Part shown: positions 33,862 through 44,925 of the stretch, piece after piece
Layout of the letters: every line of letters starts with the position of its first letter
How positions within the stretch are numbered: position 1 is the stretch's first letter
DNA from: Astragalus membranaceus
Lineage: Eukaryota; Streptophyta; Magnoliopsida; Fabales; Fabaceae
Assembly (NCBI GenBank): GCA_039519185.1
Contig: CM076846.1
Span: 129,646,182 to 129,710,181 of the forward strand
DNA: 64,000 nucleotides
Direction of reading: 5' to 3'
The notes under the pieces: model-generated
Databases searched by the model: none
The model's input: only the letters and a program-made list of their open reading frames with translations
Told to the model about the DNA's origin: nothing
Position numbers and translations under genes: made by a program

Positions 33862-34105
33862 ATTTATTTCAGCTTCTCTCCCGGATTCCCCGCCTGAGTT
33901 TCTTACTTTTCCGTGATCCCTTTTTCATCCTTGAGGCTCATGTAGTAACATCTACGTGCTGCGTCCAGGTCTGCCTTGAGGGTCACAATCTTATTTCATA
34001 AATCGTGGAATTTCATCTTTAGGTGAACCGTGGAGGTTACTGCCCCTAGCTTGCCCAACGTCGGCCTCCCGATAATTCACTGGTAAGCAGATTTTCATGG
34101 GAGGA

Positions 34106-34373
34106 TTAGGAAAGTTGTTTTGCAGTTCTGCACAAAGGTAGTTCACCGTCGGGGTTTCCATAGGTGACCATCAGCTCCAAGTGGCCTCGAGGCCTTGTTC
34201 TTGATCCGTTGAACCCGGTCAGATCTTCTCCTCGATATGGAGTCAGGTCGGCGGGGGAGATGTTCAAGACTTGCAGCAGGTCTTCGAAAATGACGTCTTC
34301 TGAGCTTCCCTGGTCGACCAGGATTCTCCTTACTTCGATGTTGGCCATAATGGCTGTAACGAGTAGTGGAACG
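34106..34373 (-). pseudogene. Tat gypsy aspartic protease, C-terminal part
   Basis: IEVRRILVDQGSSEDVIF carries the D-x-G-S-S signature of retroelement proteases (Gln replaces the more usual Thr/Gly/Glu at x). YGNPDGELPLCRTAKQLS and further gag-pro tail follow in broken frames to about 33900. The N-terminal part of the same frame lies at 43941-44133, beyond the solo LTR inserted at 34374. The five-base duplication GAACG marks the split. Confidence 0.85.
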
Positions 34374-36759
34374 TGTGACACCCCGGTATTTTTATCGAGT
34401 AAAAATACCCAAGTGCACCATCCCTAAAACATCAGAGATATATTTCCTGTTTAGACACTGGATATCACTATAAATTTTCGCTGAATATAAACCAACAGTC
34501 TTATTTACAAACAAGACGATACGGTTCGCAGACCATAAACCATCAGCAGCTATAGTGTTCAGTATCATACAAGAAAACGGAAGAAAGATATAACACTAAT
34601 AACATTACGTTGTGATACATAGATAACAAGGGAAAACATAAACTTAAGCATAAAGCTAAGTCTTCAGCCACCATCCGAGTGCCATCTACTCGTGCCTCCT
34701 CAATTTCCACTTTCCCTGCTTCTCTGTGAAACAACAACATATAAACAGTGAGATACAATCTCAGTGAGTTCTACCGAGACCCCTATCTACGCTCTCGGTT
34801 TAATTAAGAATTCTTTTTAACTTACACGACACCGACTGCGCGAACGCTAACCCCGGTGAACCGTATTATAGAACTTTCTGTCATTCGTGGTTCAATTCAT
34901 AACCACGTGCATTATCAATCAACACGACACCGCCTGCGCAAACACTAAACCCCGGTGAACGTGTTATAATCTAATACGACACCGACTGCGCGAACGCTAA
35001 CCCCGGTATATCGCACAACAAACTTTTAACATGACACCGCCTGCGCGAACGCTAAACCCCGGTGTACATGTTATGACTCAGTACGACACCGACTGCGCGA
35101 ACGCTAACCCCGGTGTATCGCACAACAACTTTTTAACATAACACCGCCTGCGCGAACGCTGAAACCCAGTGAACCCCCTTACCAATAGTACTTTCCCTAA
35201 TGGCACAGGGCCTTGGGTAGGGGATAATGACTGCCCCGCCTAGTATGTCAACATGGGTCGTCACCCAACTCGATATATGTTAAATATATCTACACTCGAT
35301 GACCTGTTAGTTCACCTATACTCAATGGACATTTAGTCCATCTACATTTGACCGTTAATCAAACATAATACCCACATTGGGCCGTTTCCTATAGTCGATA
35401 TAATATATATCGTGAATCGTAGACCGGTTTAGACGAATAAGTAATAATCATCCCGCGTCAGTTATACAATACCACATCGGACTTATAGTTCGTTTTCCTT
35501 TCGATAAAACATGACCTCACACGTGTTCTTATTATTCGGCTTTTTCGAAACGATTTGGACATCAAAAGTATTTTATAAAACCTTTTTGGAACATACCCAA
35601 AATCAAGGCATTATAAGCCTAATATCATTATAGAAGGGTTAGGAAAGGATTGGGAGAGGATTGGAATCGAAACAGAATCATTTTGGGCACTTTGAAAATT
35701 TTGGACAGAACAAGGCGCACGGGTCGTGCCCCTGGACGCACGGGTCGTGCTCATTTGACAGCATTGCAAAAATGGCCTGTTTTATGAAAAATTGCTTTCC
35801 GATTGATCCCGATACTCGTTCCGCTCAATTCCGATTCTTGTTCCGATCGAAAACAGACCAAACAACCAACAAAATAGACCCAACTAAAACCACACAATCA
35901 ATCAACCCAATCAAAAACTCAATCAAAACGGATTTTATCGAAAACGACATATTTTCCAATTAACGGTTTTTAAGTCAAAATCTTTCGAAATCAAATCACC
36001 AAAAATTCCATTTCAACGCGACACAACTCGAGACTCGCTCCGATCGATTCCTAACCGAAACAGACAATATCAAGTAGTATTCCAGACCAGCGAAAGCGAT
36101 AAAACGATCAATCAATTAATTCGAAAAACAAAAATCCTAAACGTGAGTAGAACTCACCCTTGACGTGTGATCCACGATCGAGCCGAAATCACCGAGTAAC
36201 CACACGAACGCTCCCTGCTCTGGCGACACCCAATCCACTTCCAAAGCTTTCCACTCGATCGCGAAACCTCTTTTTGACCGAAATACCGAATTCCTCGAAA
36301 TCTTTCCTGGACACTATTCATCTTCTTCTTCAACCTCAAGCCACTATTCACACCTAACCCCAAAATGTGATTTCTCCACCCTAACTCATCCAACTAGCTC
36401 CCAATCATCCAATCGATCTTCAATACTCGAGTAATCCACCTTGAGCTCGCTCCTAAACATCATCCTGAGCTTTCCCTTGAGCTACAACCATCAAAACTCC
36501 AATTTTTCCTCTCAAATTCGAAAATGGCAAAGTGAGAGAGAGTGAGTTGATGATAAAGATCTTGGTACCAAATCGAAGAGGAAGTAACGCTGAGCATTTT
36601 TCGTGTTGGAAGGAAGTCGTTTTGATGAGCCTAACTTTCCCCTTTTTCCTCTTCTTCCTCCTCACCCTTTCTTTCTTTTCTTTCCCCTTTATTCATTCTT
36701 TCACTCACACACACTCACACACATATATATTTATTTAATATATACGTGGTAACATGGTC
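34374..36759 (-). mobile_element. Solo gypsy LTR, first part (interrupted)
   Basis: It begins TGTGACACCCCGG on the plus strand, and its remaining 188 bp are at 43753-43940, ending GGATGTTACA. The two parts flank a second element of the same family. The combined LTR (about 2,574 bp) is bounded by GAACG at 34369-34373 and 43941-43945. It has hairpin units (34825-35165), a GC-rich duplicate (35702-35757) and, on the minus strand, donor-like AAGGGTGAGTTCTACTC near 36155 and acceptor-like TTGTTTCACAG near 34725. No internal region is present, so it arose by LTR-LTR recombination (inference). Confidence 0.92.
34825..35165. repeat. Hairpin units in the solo LTR
   Basis: Six units of CGACACCG(A/C)CTGCGCGAACGC followed by CCGGTG or CCGGTA lie 50-90 bp apart. 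CACCG and the closing CGGTG can pair. They correspond by position to the units at 9212-9425 and 43000-43290. Confidence 0.8.
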
Positions 36760-37463
36760 TGTAACACCCCGGTAATTTTATCGACTAAAAATACCCAAGT
36801 GCACATTAGTAACACATCAGAGATATAATTCCTGCTTAGACACTGAATATCACTATAAATTTTTCGCTGAATATAACCCAAACAGTCTTATTTACAACAA
36901 GACAATATGGTTCTCAGACCATATACCATCAGCATCTATAGTATTCAGTATCATACAAGAAAGCGAAAGAAAGATATACATTAAATACATAATGTTTTAG
37001 TATACAGACAACAAAAGGGAAATATAAACTTAAACATAAAGCTAAGTCTTCAGTAGCCAGTCCGAGGGCAACCCGCTCGTGCCTCTGTGGATCTCCTCTT
37101 TCCCTGTTTCTCTGTAAAACAACAACAATGGATTGGGTGAGACAACTTGTCTCAGTGAGTTCTACCGAGACCCCTACTCGCACTCTCGGTTCAATTATAA
37201 AATCATTTTAATTCAATACGGCATCGGCTGCGCGAACGCTACCCCCGATGGACCGCATAAAACATTTTAACAGATTACCGCTGACGCGAACGAAGAACCC
37301 GGTAACCTGTTAGTTTAGTACGATACCGCTGACGCGAACGAAGAACCCGGTATCGCATAAAAACAATCACACAAAAACAGATTACCGCTGACGCGAACGA
37401 AGAACCCGGTAACCTGTTAGTTTAGTACGATACCGCTAACGCGAACGAAGAACCCGGTAAACG
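36760..37463 (-). repeat. Inverted U5-end segment in place of the 5' LTR
   Basis: Base x here pairs with base 80507-x in 43044-43747; the only clear mismatch noticed is GCGTCAGC versus GGGTCAGC near 43167. The homology ends at GGTAAACG, followed by AGT and the PBS. It carries hairpin units 'accgctgacgcgaacgaagaacccggta'-like, about 37270-37455. Confidence 0.92.
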
Positions 37464-37466
37464 AGT

Positions 37467-37478
37467 TGGTATCAGAGC
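37467..37478 (+). promoter_or_regulatory. Primer-binding site (initiator Met-tRNA)
   Basis: TGGTATCAGAGC, complementary to the 3' end of initiator methionine tRNA. In normal elements it sits a few bases after the U5 end. Here the neighbour is an internal LTR position, because the adjacent LTR segment is inverted. Confidence 0.9.
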
Positions 37479-37559
37479 AGTTCGACCTAGTCGGACTTAG
37501 TTTAGGGTTGAGTCGATTCCTTGCTAGTCCTTTTTGTAATTACACTTGTGATGCTAAGA

Positions 37560-38170
37560 GACATTGAGCCTGATCAACTTAATACTTAGTGCATCATAAG
37601 CGGAATTATGACTGGATGATCAAGATGCAATCCTCGACCGCAATCGGAATATTCAACCGGTGCATCCTCAGGAAAGGTGACATGACGGTGGAAGAATACA
37701 CCGCTAAGTTTGAAAAGTTGTCTCAGTTTTACCAAGTGGTAAAGTAAACTTCGGATGACGAATGGAGAATGCAGAAGTATAAGACGGGCATAAGTGCTTT
37801 TATGATTTATGGTCTCAGTTCTTATACTGCTACCAATTATGTTGCCTTGGTGCAATCATCTAATGTCACCGAGGATGATCTCATAGGAAATATGGGAAAG
37901 GAAAGAAGGTAGTTGAAATATCAACTCCAACTGCAGGGTCCTAAGATAATTTCATCAAAGGAAAAGCAGATGCAGTTCTTTGATTCTTCAAAGGTCAGAA
38001 GATGTTCTAACTGGGGAAAGCCTCACAGGGGTAATTGCAAGCGAAGATCTAATCGGTGCTATTATAGAAATGTGGAGGGTCACTATGGTAAAGAGTGCCC
38101 CGTAAGGAAAAGTTCCAGGGAGTCACAAGCAGCTCTAAGGCAAGGACGAGTCAACATTCTGGATGTTTAG
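37560..38170 (+). pseudogene. Gypsy gag with two zinc knuckles
   Basis: Frames in this interval give MTVEEYTAKFEKLSQFYQVV and KTGISAFMIYGLSSYTATNY, typical of retrotrans_gag. Downstream are RCSNWGKPHRGNC and RCYYRNVEGHYGKECP, two CCHC-like knuckles; the first has Trp where Cys is expected (C-x2-C lost). Stops interrupt the frame near 37747 and 37910. Gag would bind element RNA; this copy is decayed. Confidence 0.8.
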
Positions 38171-38199
38171 GCAGTTACGACTGCAGACAATCTACTGAG

Positions 38200-38440
38200 G
38201 AGTATGAGATCAGTTTTCAATAACTCGATCAGTATATTATATGATTCGGGTGCAACCTATTGCTGTATATCCCGATCGCATGTGAATCGGTTAGGATCAG
38301 CCTTATCATCGCTATCCGAGCCGATGACTATTTCAACTACTGCTAAGGGTCGTGTCCAGACCTAATCTTTGTATAGAATGGCCTACTTGTCATAGGAGGC
38401 AGGAAGTTGTAGAATTTATTGTTTGCCTATGAGAAGTGTG
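38200..38440 (+). pseudogene. Gypsy aspartic protease
   Basis: ILYDSGATYCCISRSHVNRL contains the D-S-G-A-T active-site motif of chromovirus proteases. Stops follow soon (near 38362 and 38394). The frame LPMRSVDTILSMNWMTANHV (38423 on) matches the conserved MDWL-type segment after the protease. Confidence 0.8.
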
Positions 38441-38923
38441 GACACCATTTTGAGTATGAATTGGATGACTGCAAATCATGTTGCAATCGACTGTATTAAT
38501 CAACCATCAGCATCGCCTCAGAATCAGTTGAATTGTCTAGGAGAAATTCTGAAGCGGTTACCTAGTTCACCTTGGACGGTCAATCCTCATTCCAAGGTGC
38601 GGAAGCACATGTTAGTATGTTATCTGCATCCACTGGAACTAGTATTAGATTTATCATCTGTACAAGTTGTGAATGACTTTTTGGATGTTCTCTGGATGTT
38701 TTTCAGGATGAAGTTTCTTCCGTACATCCAGAGCGAGAGGTAGAGTTTTCTATAGAATTGATTCTGGTACAGGATCGATATCTATTGCTCCTTCTCGAAT
38801 GTTTCTTTAGAATTAAAGGAATTGAAATCTCAACTTGAAGAGTCGATGTTAAAGAAATTCATTCGGCCGAGTACTTCTCTAAGGAGTGCTCTGATGTGAT
38901 CAGTCGAAAGGAAAAATGGTAGC

Positions 38924-39547
38924 ATGAGATCGTGCATTGATTATCGACAACTCAACAAAGTGACGATCAGGAATAAATATCCCTTGCCAAGGATAGACGA
39001 TTTGCTGGATCAACTTCGAGGTGCCGTGGTGTTTTCAAAAATTGATCTGAGGTCAGGTTATCATCAATTAAAAGTTAGAGCCTTAGATATTCCGAAGACA
39101 GCTTTCCGTACTTGGTATGGACATTACGAGTTTGCAGTGATGCCCTTCGGTTTGACTAATGCTCCAGCGGTATTCATGGATTACATGAACAGGGTTTTCC
39201 ACCCTTACTTGGATCGGTTTGTTGTAGTTTTCATTTACGATATCTGGGTGTACTCTAAGACTATTGGGGAGCATGCCCAACATCTCCGCGTTATTCTGAA
39301 CGTACTCCAAGAGAAGAAATTGTATTCTAAGCCGTCGAAGAGTGACTTCTGGATGTCGGAAGTGAAGTTTTTGGAATGCGTGATTTCCCAATCGGGAGTT
39401 GCGGTGGATCCCAGTAAGGTGGGAGCTGTGTTGAACTGGGAACGACCAACGTCAGTCACTGAAATCAGAAGTTTTCTAAGTCTAGCCGGTTACTATAAGA
39501 GATTTGTTCAAGGGTTCTCACAGTTAGTTTTCCACTTACACGGTTAA
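38924..39547 (+). pseudogene. Gypsy reverse transcriptase
   Basis: RSCIDYRQLNKVTIRNKYPL, FSKIDLRSGYHQLKV, FAVMPFGLTNAPAVFMDYMN and VVVFIYDIWVYSKT are the RT blocks of chromoviruses. The catalytic pair normally written (Y/F)IDD reads FIYD here, so one catalytic Asp is lost. FLSLAGYYKRFVQGFS is the connection. The frame ends 39547. Confidence 0.9.
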
Positions 39548-40020
39548 CTCGTAAGGGTCAACCGTTTACGCAGGGTGCTGATTGTGAAGAATGTTTTCAA
39601 GAATTGAAGGTTTGGTTGACTTCTGCTCCAATCCTGATTCTTCCAGATCCGTCCTTGAGATTCCAAATTTACAGCGATGCTTCTGGGAAGGATTTAGGAT
39701 GTGTTCTTGTGCAGAATCAACAAGAGGTAGCTTATGCGTCCAGATAATTGAAGACTCATGAAGAGAGTTATCCGACTCATGATTTGTAATTGGCATCAAT
39801 TGTGTATGCACTGAAGATTTGGAGACGTTACCTGTATGGGTCTCGTTTCGAAGTCTTTGGTGATCACAAAAGTTAGAGTATCTGTTTGATCAGAAAGAAC
39901 TGAATAACAGGCAAAGAAGTGTGTTGAGTTTCTGGAGGATTATAAATTTGTGTTGATGTAACGTTCAAGAGAGGTCAGTGTTGTAACTGATGCACTGAGT
40001 AGGAAGTCCATCCACATAGC
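39548..40020 (+). pseudogene. Gypsy RNase H remnant
   Basis: FQIYSDASGKDLGCVLVQNQ and VAYAS, ESYPTHDL and LKIWRRYLYGSRFEVFGDH are RNase H blocks. VVTDALSRKSIHIAEF closes the domain. Stops occur at several places where Gln, Arg or Trp codons are expected. Confidence 0.8.
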
Positions 40021-41190
40021 TGAGTTTATTGATGCATGAGACGGAATCATCGGAGTCTTTTAGAGACTTAAATCTGAATTCAAGATCAAGGAGAACCGGT
40101 TAGTGTTGGGCCATATGAGGATCTCTAGTTCCCTAAAGGATTCTATACGTTTAGCACAGGAAGTTGATGTGAAGCTACATTCACAAAAGGTATTTCCAGA
40201 TTTTACTATGGATAATGATGGAGTCAGTTGTTTCAACGGTAGAATCTGTGCGGCCGATGATGAGATAGTATTATGAGATTCTGTTTGACAAGTCGAACGT
40301 GAACACGAATATGTAGGTGAGGTAACTGCTGACTGTTTTCACGTTGCGAATAACCATCAAAGGATTCATTGATGGATCTGCTTGTAAGTGACTGAAATTT
40401 CCGAAGTGAAGCTTGGCGTGCGGTATAATAGTTTTGAAAAATCGTTGTTGTGAAAACCCGCATGCTAAGGTTAATTTTGGGAACGAATCAAGAGGCTAAT
40501 AGGACCTGATTGAAGAAAATAATAGGAAGCGCACTTAGGTTGAAGGGAAGCTCTCAACGCTATTGACTAATTCGGAAAGGAGCTCTGAGTTCTGTTTGAT
40601 AGTTGTTGGAGAACAACTGAGGTGATTTTCATTACGTTCAATTTACTTGATGTCCCCGTGGTTTATTTCTACGTTTAAGATAAACGTTTCTGGTAAATCC
40701 TCACTTCATCTTCCTTCGAGAAGTATTACCTCGAAATCTTGGGGGCGAGTCAAGAAGTTTCACAAGTGACTTTTTCGTCACATTGTCGGTATGTACGAGA
40801 ACCGTTAAGGATATTAGAAGATTTGTTGAGAAAGTGTTTACACCTTTCGAGGAAATCGTGTTTGTTTTTACATCTACCGAGGAGTACTTTGATTTGGATT
40901 AATCAAGTTGGGGAGCAAGTGAGGAATGAAGCTTCGGAAGTGTTTTCGAATGCGGTGCCGAGCCTATATAGGCGAAAGAGGAGTTTCTCGTGTTGATTCG
41001 TAACCAGAGAGTTCGTATCAAGGTAGTAGTGGATCATACTTGGAGATTGATGTGCCCACTTGGGAAGAGTTCCTACGCTTATTTCGTTAGTTCGAGATTG
41101 TTTTTCAGCAACTTAAGACCTTTCTGAGAATGTCGATTCTCGATTAGTCAGATGAAAGACTTAGCGAAATTTTGAGGACAAAATTCTTTT
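40021..41190 (+). pseudogene. Decayed integrase region
   Basis: Traces only: PDFTMDNDGVSCFNGRICA (integrase N-terminal zinc-finger lead-in, about 40197-40255) and MTIKGFIDGS (core, about 40340-40380). The rest has frequent stops and no intact DDE core can be followed. The 3' end reads EILRTKFF just before the polypurine tract, the remnant of a '(F)EDKI' type end. Confidence 0.6.
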
Positions 41191-42477
41191 AAGTTGGGGA
41201 GAATGTAACATCCGCAAAATAATTAACCGAGTTATTTGGATGTTAACCCAATTGAATTAATTTAGTACTCGACTGGTAAATTTATTGAGTGCTAAAATTA
41301 TTTATTGGTGGTCATCGGATCGTTAACCGGATAATACGGACCAAGGAAGTTTTGGAATCGAAATAGGAGATTTCGATCAATATGGTAATTTGACCGCGTT
41401 ACAACAAATATATTAAATAAATATCTATATGTATACGTGGGTGTGTGTGAGTGAAGAGAGAAAGAATTAATTAATTAATTAAATAAATATAAGTGTGTGT
41501 GTGTGTGTTATTAAAAGAAAGGAAAGGGATGAATTGAAGAAAGAAAGAAAAGGAAACAGCGAGAGAAGAGAAACAGAGAAGGAAAGGAGAAGAAAAGAGA
41601 GAGATGGCGTGAGGGAGAAGAGAAGAGGGAGGAAGGAGAATTCACCGAAACGACTTCCGTCCAACACAAAAAATGTTCAGCGCTACTTCCTCTTCGTTTT
41701 GGTACCAATTTCGTGACGATCAGCTCACTCTCTCTCACTTGGCCATTTTCGTTTTTTTTGGAGCTTTTGTGGGAAATCCGATTTTGGGTTGGTTTTGAAG
41801 GTTTAGGTTCGGTTAGGAGCGAACCCAAGGATGATGGATCGTTGATTGAGGTTCGATTGAAAGATTGGAAGCGAGTTGGGTGATTTGGGGTTTTGGTGAA
41901 TAGTGTCATGGAGGTTAGGGGAGGAAGATGATGAATAGTGTCCGTAGAGAATTTTGGGGAAATCGGTATTTCGGTCAAAAGCGGTTTCGTGATCGAGTGG
42001 AAAGCTTTGGAAGCGGATTGGGTGTCGCCGGAGCGGGGAATGTTCGTGTGGTTACTCGGTGATTTCGGCTCGATCGTGGTTCACGCTTCAAGGGTGAGTT
42101 CTACTCACGTTTAGGATTTTATGTTTCGAATTAATTAATTAACTGTTTTATCGCTTTCGCTGGACTGGAATATTTCTGGATATTGTCTGTTTCGGATTAG
42201 GAATCGTTCGGAGCGAGTCTCGAGTTGTGTCGCGTTGAAATGAAATTTTCGGTGATTTGATTTCGAAAGATTTTGACTTAAAAACCGTTAATTGGGAAAT
42301 ATGTCGCGTTTTGATAAAATCCGTTTTGAATGAATTTTTGATTGACTTGAATGATTGTGTGGTTTGTATTGGATTCATTTTACTGGTTGTAAAATCTGTT
42401 TTCGATCGGAACAAAAATCGGAATTGAGCGGAATAGCGGATTTCGCGAAAATCGCAAAATTCTGCACTTGACAGGCC

Positions 42478-42600
42478 CCCTTTCTGCCAGTCCACGCGCC
42501 GTTTGCGCGCCGCGCGTCACTCGCGCGCCACTGGACAGAACTTGACTGTCAACTCGCGCGCCGTTTGCGCGCCACGCGCCACTCGCGCGCCAGTTGGCAG
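42478..42600. repeat. GC-rich duplicated island in the 41204-43747 LTR
   Basis: Two copies of about 60 bp carry GCGCCGTTTGCGCGCC and CACTCGCGCGCCA, each ending with a tggacagaa or ttggcagaa word. It matches the islands at 8628-8755 and 35702-35757 in position and word content. Confidence 0.85.
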
Positions 42601-42994
42601 AATTTCAGCAGCCGAACACTGTTTTTCGTTTCGCGATATCTTTTGATCCGGGAACCCGATTGAGGTGTTCCAAGATGCGTTGGAAAGCTTATTCAGAGGC
42701 CTAACTGAATATTCTATTTTTAAGGCAAAATGAACTGTTTTTGGTATTGAAAATTGTGTCGAAAAGTGGTCAACTAGAGTGCGAGTGTGAACTTGGTTTT
42801 TATAAAAAGAAAATGTGGATTAAGTGTTTCACTGATTGTCTGATTTGATGGACCGTGGGTTCATAGTACTGTAGATATATGTTTATATATCGAGTTGGGT
42901 GACGACCCTATGTTGTAACATACTAGGGGGAGGGAGTCATGATCCTCTTAGCTAGGCTCCATGCCAATAGGAGAATGCACTATTGGTAGGGGGG

Positions 42995-43290
42995 TTCACC
43001 GGCTTGCAGCGTTCGCGTCAGCGGTGTTATGTTGTTTGTAGTACGTTTACCGGGTTCTTCGTTCGCGTTAGCGGTATCGTACTAAACTAACAGGTTACCG
43101 GGTTCTTCGTTCGCGTCAGCGGTAATCTGTTTTTGTGTGATTGTTTTTATGCGATACCGGGTTCTTCGTTCGGGTCAGCGGTATCGTACTAAACTAACAG
43201 GTTACCGGGTTCTTCGTTCGCGTCAGCGGTAATCTGTTAAAATGTTTTATGCGGTCCATCGGGGGTAGCGTTCGCGCAGCCGATGCCGTA
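42995..43290. repeat. Hairpin units in the 41204-43747 LTR
   Basis: At least six units of the type ACCGGGTTCTTCGTTCGCG, then TCAGCGGT, are spaced by 'aatctg'/'atcgtact' joiners. The ACCG and CGGT arms can pair. Alternate units have different joiners, suggesting expansion of a dimer. Confidence 0.85.
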
Positions 43291-43752
43291 TTGAATTAAA
43301 ATGATTTTATAATTGAACCGAGAGTGCGAGTAGGGGTCTCGGTAGAACTCACTGAGACAAGTTGTCTCACCCAATCCATTGTTGTTGTTTTACAGAGAAA
43401 CAGGGAAAGAGGAGATCCACAGAGGCACGAGCGGGTTGCCCTCGGACTGGCTACTGAAGACTTAGCTTTATGTTTAAGTTTATATTTCCCTTTTGTTGTC
43501 TGTATACTAAAACATTATGTATTTAATGTATATCTTTCTTTCGCTTTCTTGTATGATACTGAATACTATAGATGCTGATGGTATATGGTCTGAGAACCAT
43601 ATTGTCTTGTTGTAAATAAGACTGTTTGGGTTATATTCAGCGAAAAATTTATAGTGATATTCAGTGTCTAAGCAGGAATTATATCTCTGATGTGTTACTA
43701 ATGTGCACTTGGGTATTTTTAGTCGATAAAATTACCGGGGTGTTACATGGTC

Positions 43753-43940
43753 CAATTACCATATTGATCTAAATCTCTTATTTCGATTCCAAAACTTCCT
43801 TGATCCGTATTATCCGGTTAACGATCCGATGACAACCAATAAATAATTTTAGCACTCAATAAATTTACCAGTCAAGTACTAAATTAATTTAATTGGGTTA
43901 ACACCCAAATAATTCTATTAATTATTTTGCGGATGTTACA
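43753..43940 (-). mobile_element. Solo gypsy LTR, second part
   Basis: These 188 bp are the reverse complement of an LTR start (compare 41204-41390): TGTAACATCCGCAAAATAAT reading leftward from 43940. Joined to 34374-36759 it restores one LTR. The flanking GAACG at 43941-43945 is its target duplication. Confidence 0.92.
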
Positions 43941-44499
43941 GAACGTGTTTATTTGGTTTTCCATCAAGCAAACCCCTGTCGTCAAAGGATAAGGGCGGCC
44001 TGACTGGTCCTTTCTCAGGAGCTGAGTTTGATACAACGCTCAAGATTTCCTTCCACTTCTTTTTCATTGATCTGTTATATCCCCCACCGTCAAGGGGGTT
44101 GTTTCCCTGAATTACCATGGCCGCTGGCCACAATGCCCTTGGGATCTGTCCTTCTTGCCAGGTGCCTTCTTGCCAGGCGCCCTCATGGGTGCCCTCCTGC
44201 CATGTGCCAACCTTCCAGGCGCCCTCTTGGGCACTCTCCTGCCAGATGTCATCTTGCCAGGCGCCCTCCTGCCATGTGCCAACCTTCCAGCCGCCCTCTT
44301 GGGTGCTCTCCTGCCAGATGTCATCTTGCCAGGCGCCCTCTTAGGCACCCTTCTGCCATGTGGGGCGACTGGCCAGGAAATTAACAGGTTGGCTTGTACC
44401 TTCGCCAGGTAGGTAGGGGACGTTATCTTCCGTAGAATCCTTTGGTCGGGATGCAGCTACGGCAATGTTCTGAACCCGGGGTCTGCCTCTAGGAGCCAT
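43941..44499 (-). pseudogene. Tat gag-pro start, mostly replaced by repeats
   Basis: On the minus strand an ATG at 44499 opens MAPRGRPRVQNIAVAASRP, a usual gag start of Tat elements. After about 50 codons the reading enters the GGCGCC array (44150-44350) with an early stop (GA then TAG/TAA region near 44345). Beyond it is MVIQGNNPLDGGGYNRS and FDDRGLLDGKPNKHV, which leads into the protease at 34373. The gag capsid and nucleocapsid are missing, so the element could not form particles on its own. Confidence 0.75.
44150..44350. repeat. GGCGCC tandem array 3
   Basis: Units of CTTGCCAGGCGCCCTC with TGCCATGTGCCAACCTTCC joiners, about 5-6 copies. It is similar to, but more diverged than, arrays 1 and 2. 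It sits inside the gag start of the Tat element. Confidence 0.8.
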
Positions 44500-44554
44500 G
44501 GAATAGCAAAAGAAAATTTCGAGTAGTGATGATGTGAAAGATTGATATCTCCCA

Positions 44555-44925
44555 CTGTGGTCGCCAATGTTCTGTACCTAGCAGTAATTTGGTAGGCTGC
44601 TGTTGGTAGGTCTCTTGTTGTCCTGGCAGTAGGTCAGTGAGCACCCGGGGGGGTACCTGCAAAGCCACTCCGACGCTCAAGTCAGTATGAGAATAAGCTA
44701 GTGAATTTGCAAGGGAATAGTGCGTATCGTATAAATGGCTATGCGAGCCGGTATTTATAGGAAATCGATGCTCGTTGTGGATCGTCGGATCAGTGGAGGC
44801 GATCTGAACCCTCTAAGCGTACTGGGCTTGTATGTTGCGGATATGGGCCGAATTGGTTGGGCTAATCCATATCCAATGGCTAAACGCACCCCCTGGTTTT
44901 GCTAATGGACCTCTTGGTCCAATCC
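44555..44925 (-). mobile_element. Tat leader and partial 5' LTR
   Basis: On the minus strand: a TATA-like CTATAAATACC at about 44750-44760, then the conserved CTGACTTGAGCGTCGGAGTG (44670-44689), and an LTR-end candidate AGGTACAGAACA (44566-44577) followed by TTGGCGACCACAGTGGG, the place of a primer-binding site. The LTR start matching TGTCGGGGGCACAG at 30300 is absent here, so this LTR is truncated or diverged on its outer side. Confidence 0.5.

Larger units (their letters stand above)
36760..43747 (+). mobile_element. Gypsy element with two U5 ends (aberrant)
   Basis: The element is flanked by TGGTC (36755-36759 and 43748-43752) and inserted in the solo LTR of its own family. The right side is a normal 3' LTR (41204-43747). 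The left side has no normal LTR: 36760-37463 is the reverse complement of the last 704 bp of that LTR (43044-43747), nearly identical and without indels, joined directly to the primer-binding site. Internal gag-pol (37560-41190) is present but decayed. Both termini are therefore U5-type ends, yet there is a proper 5-bp duplication. Confidence 0.9.
41204..43747 (+). repeat. 3' LTR of the U5/U5 element
   Basis: Starts TGTAACATCCGC after the polypurine tract AAGTTGGGGAGAA (41191-41203) and ends CGGGGTGTTACA. 2,544 bp. It contains a GT microsatellite (41492-41508), a purine-rich leader (41510-41640), donor-like CAAGGGTGAGTTCTACTC (about 42085-42103), a GC-rich island (42478-42600), hairpin units (42995-43290) and acceptor-like TGTTTTACAG (about 43386-43395). 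Confidence 0.92.

Noticed and set aside
36929..37183. 84-codon frame found twice (also 43324-43578) as a conserved gene
   Set aside because: The two copies are the inverted LTR segment; identity reflects the repeat, not selection.
41495..41716. Lys/Arg/Glu-rich frame as a nuclear protein
   Set aside because: Purine-rich leader of an LTR; the opposite strand is open as well and other LTRs have the same composition without the frame.
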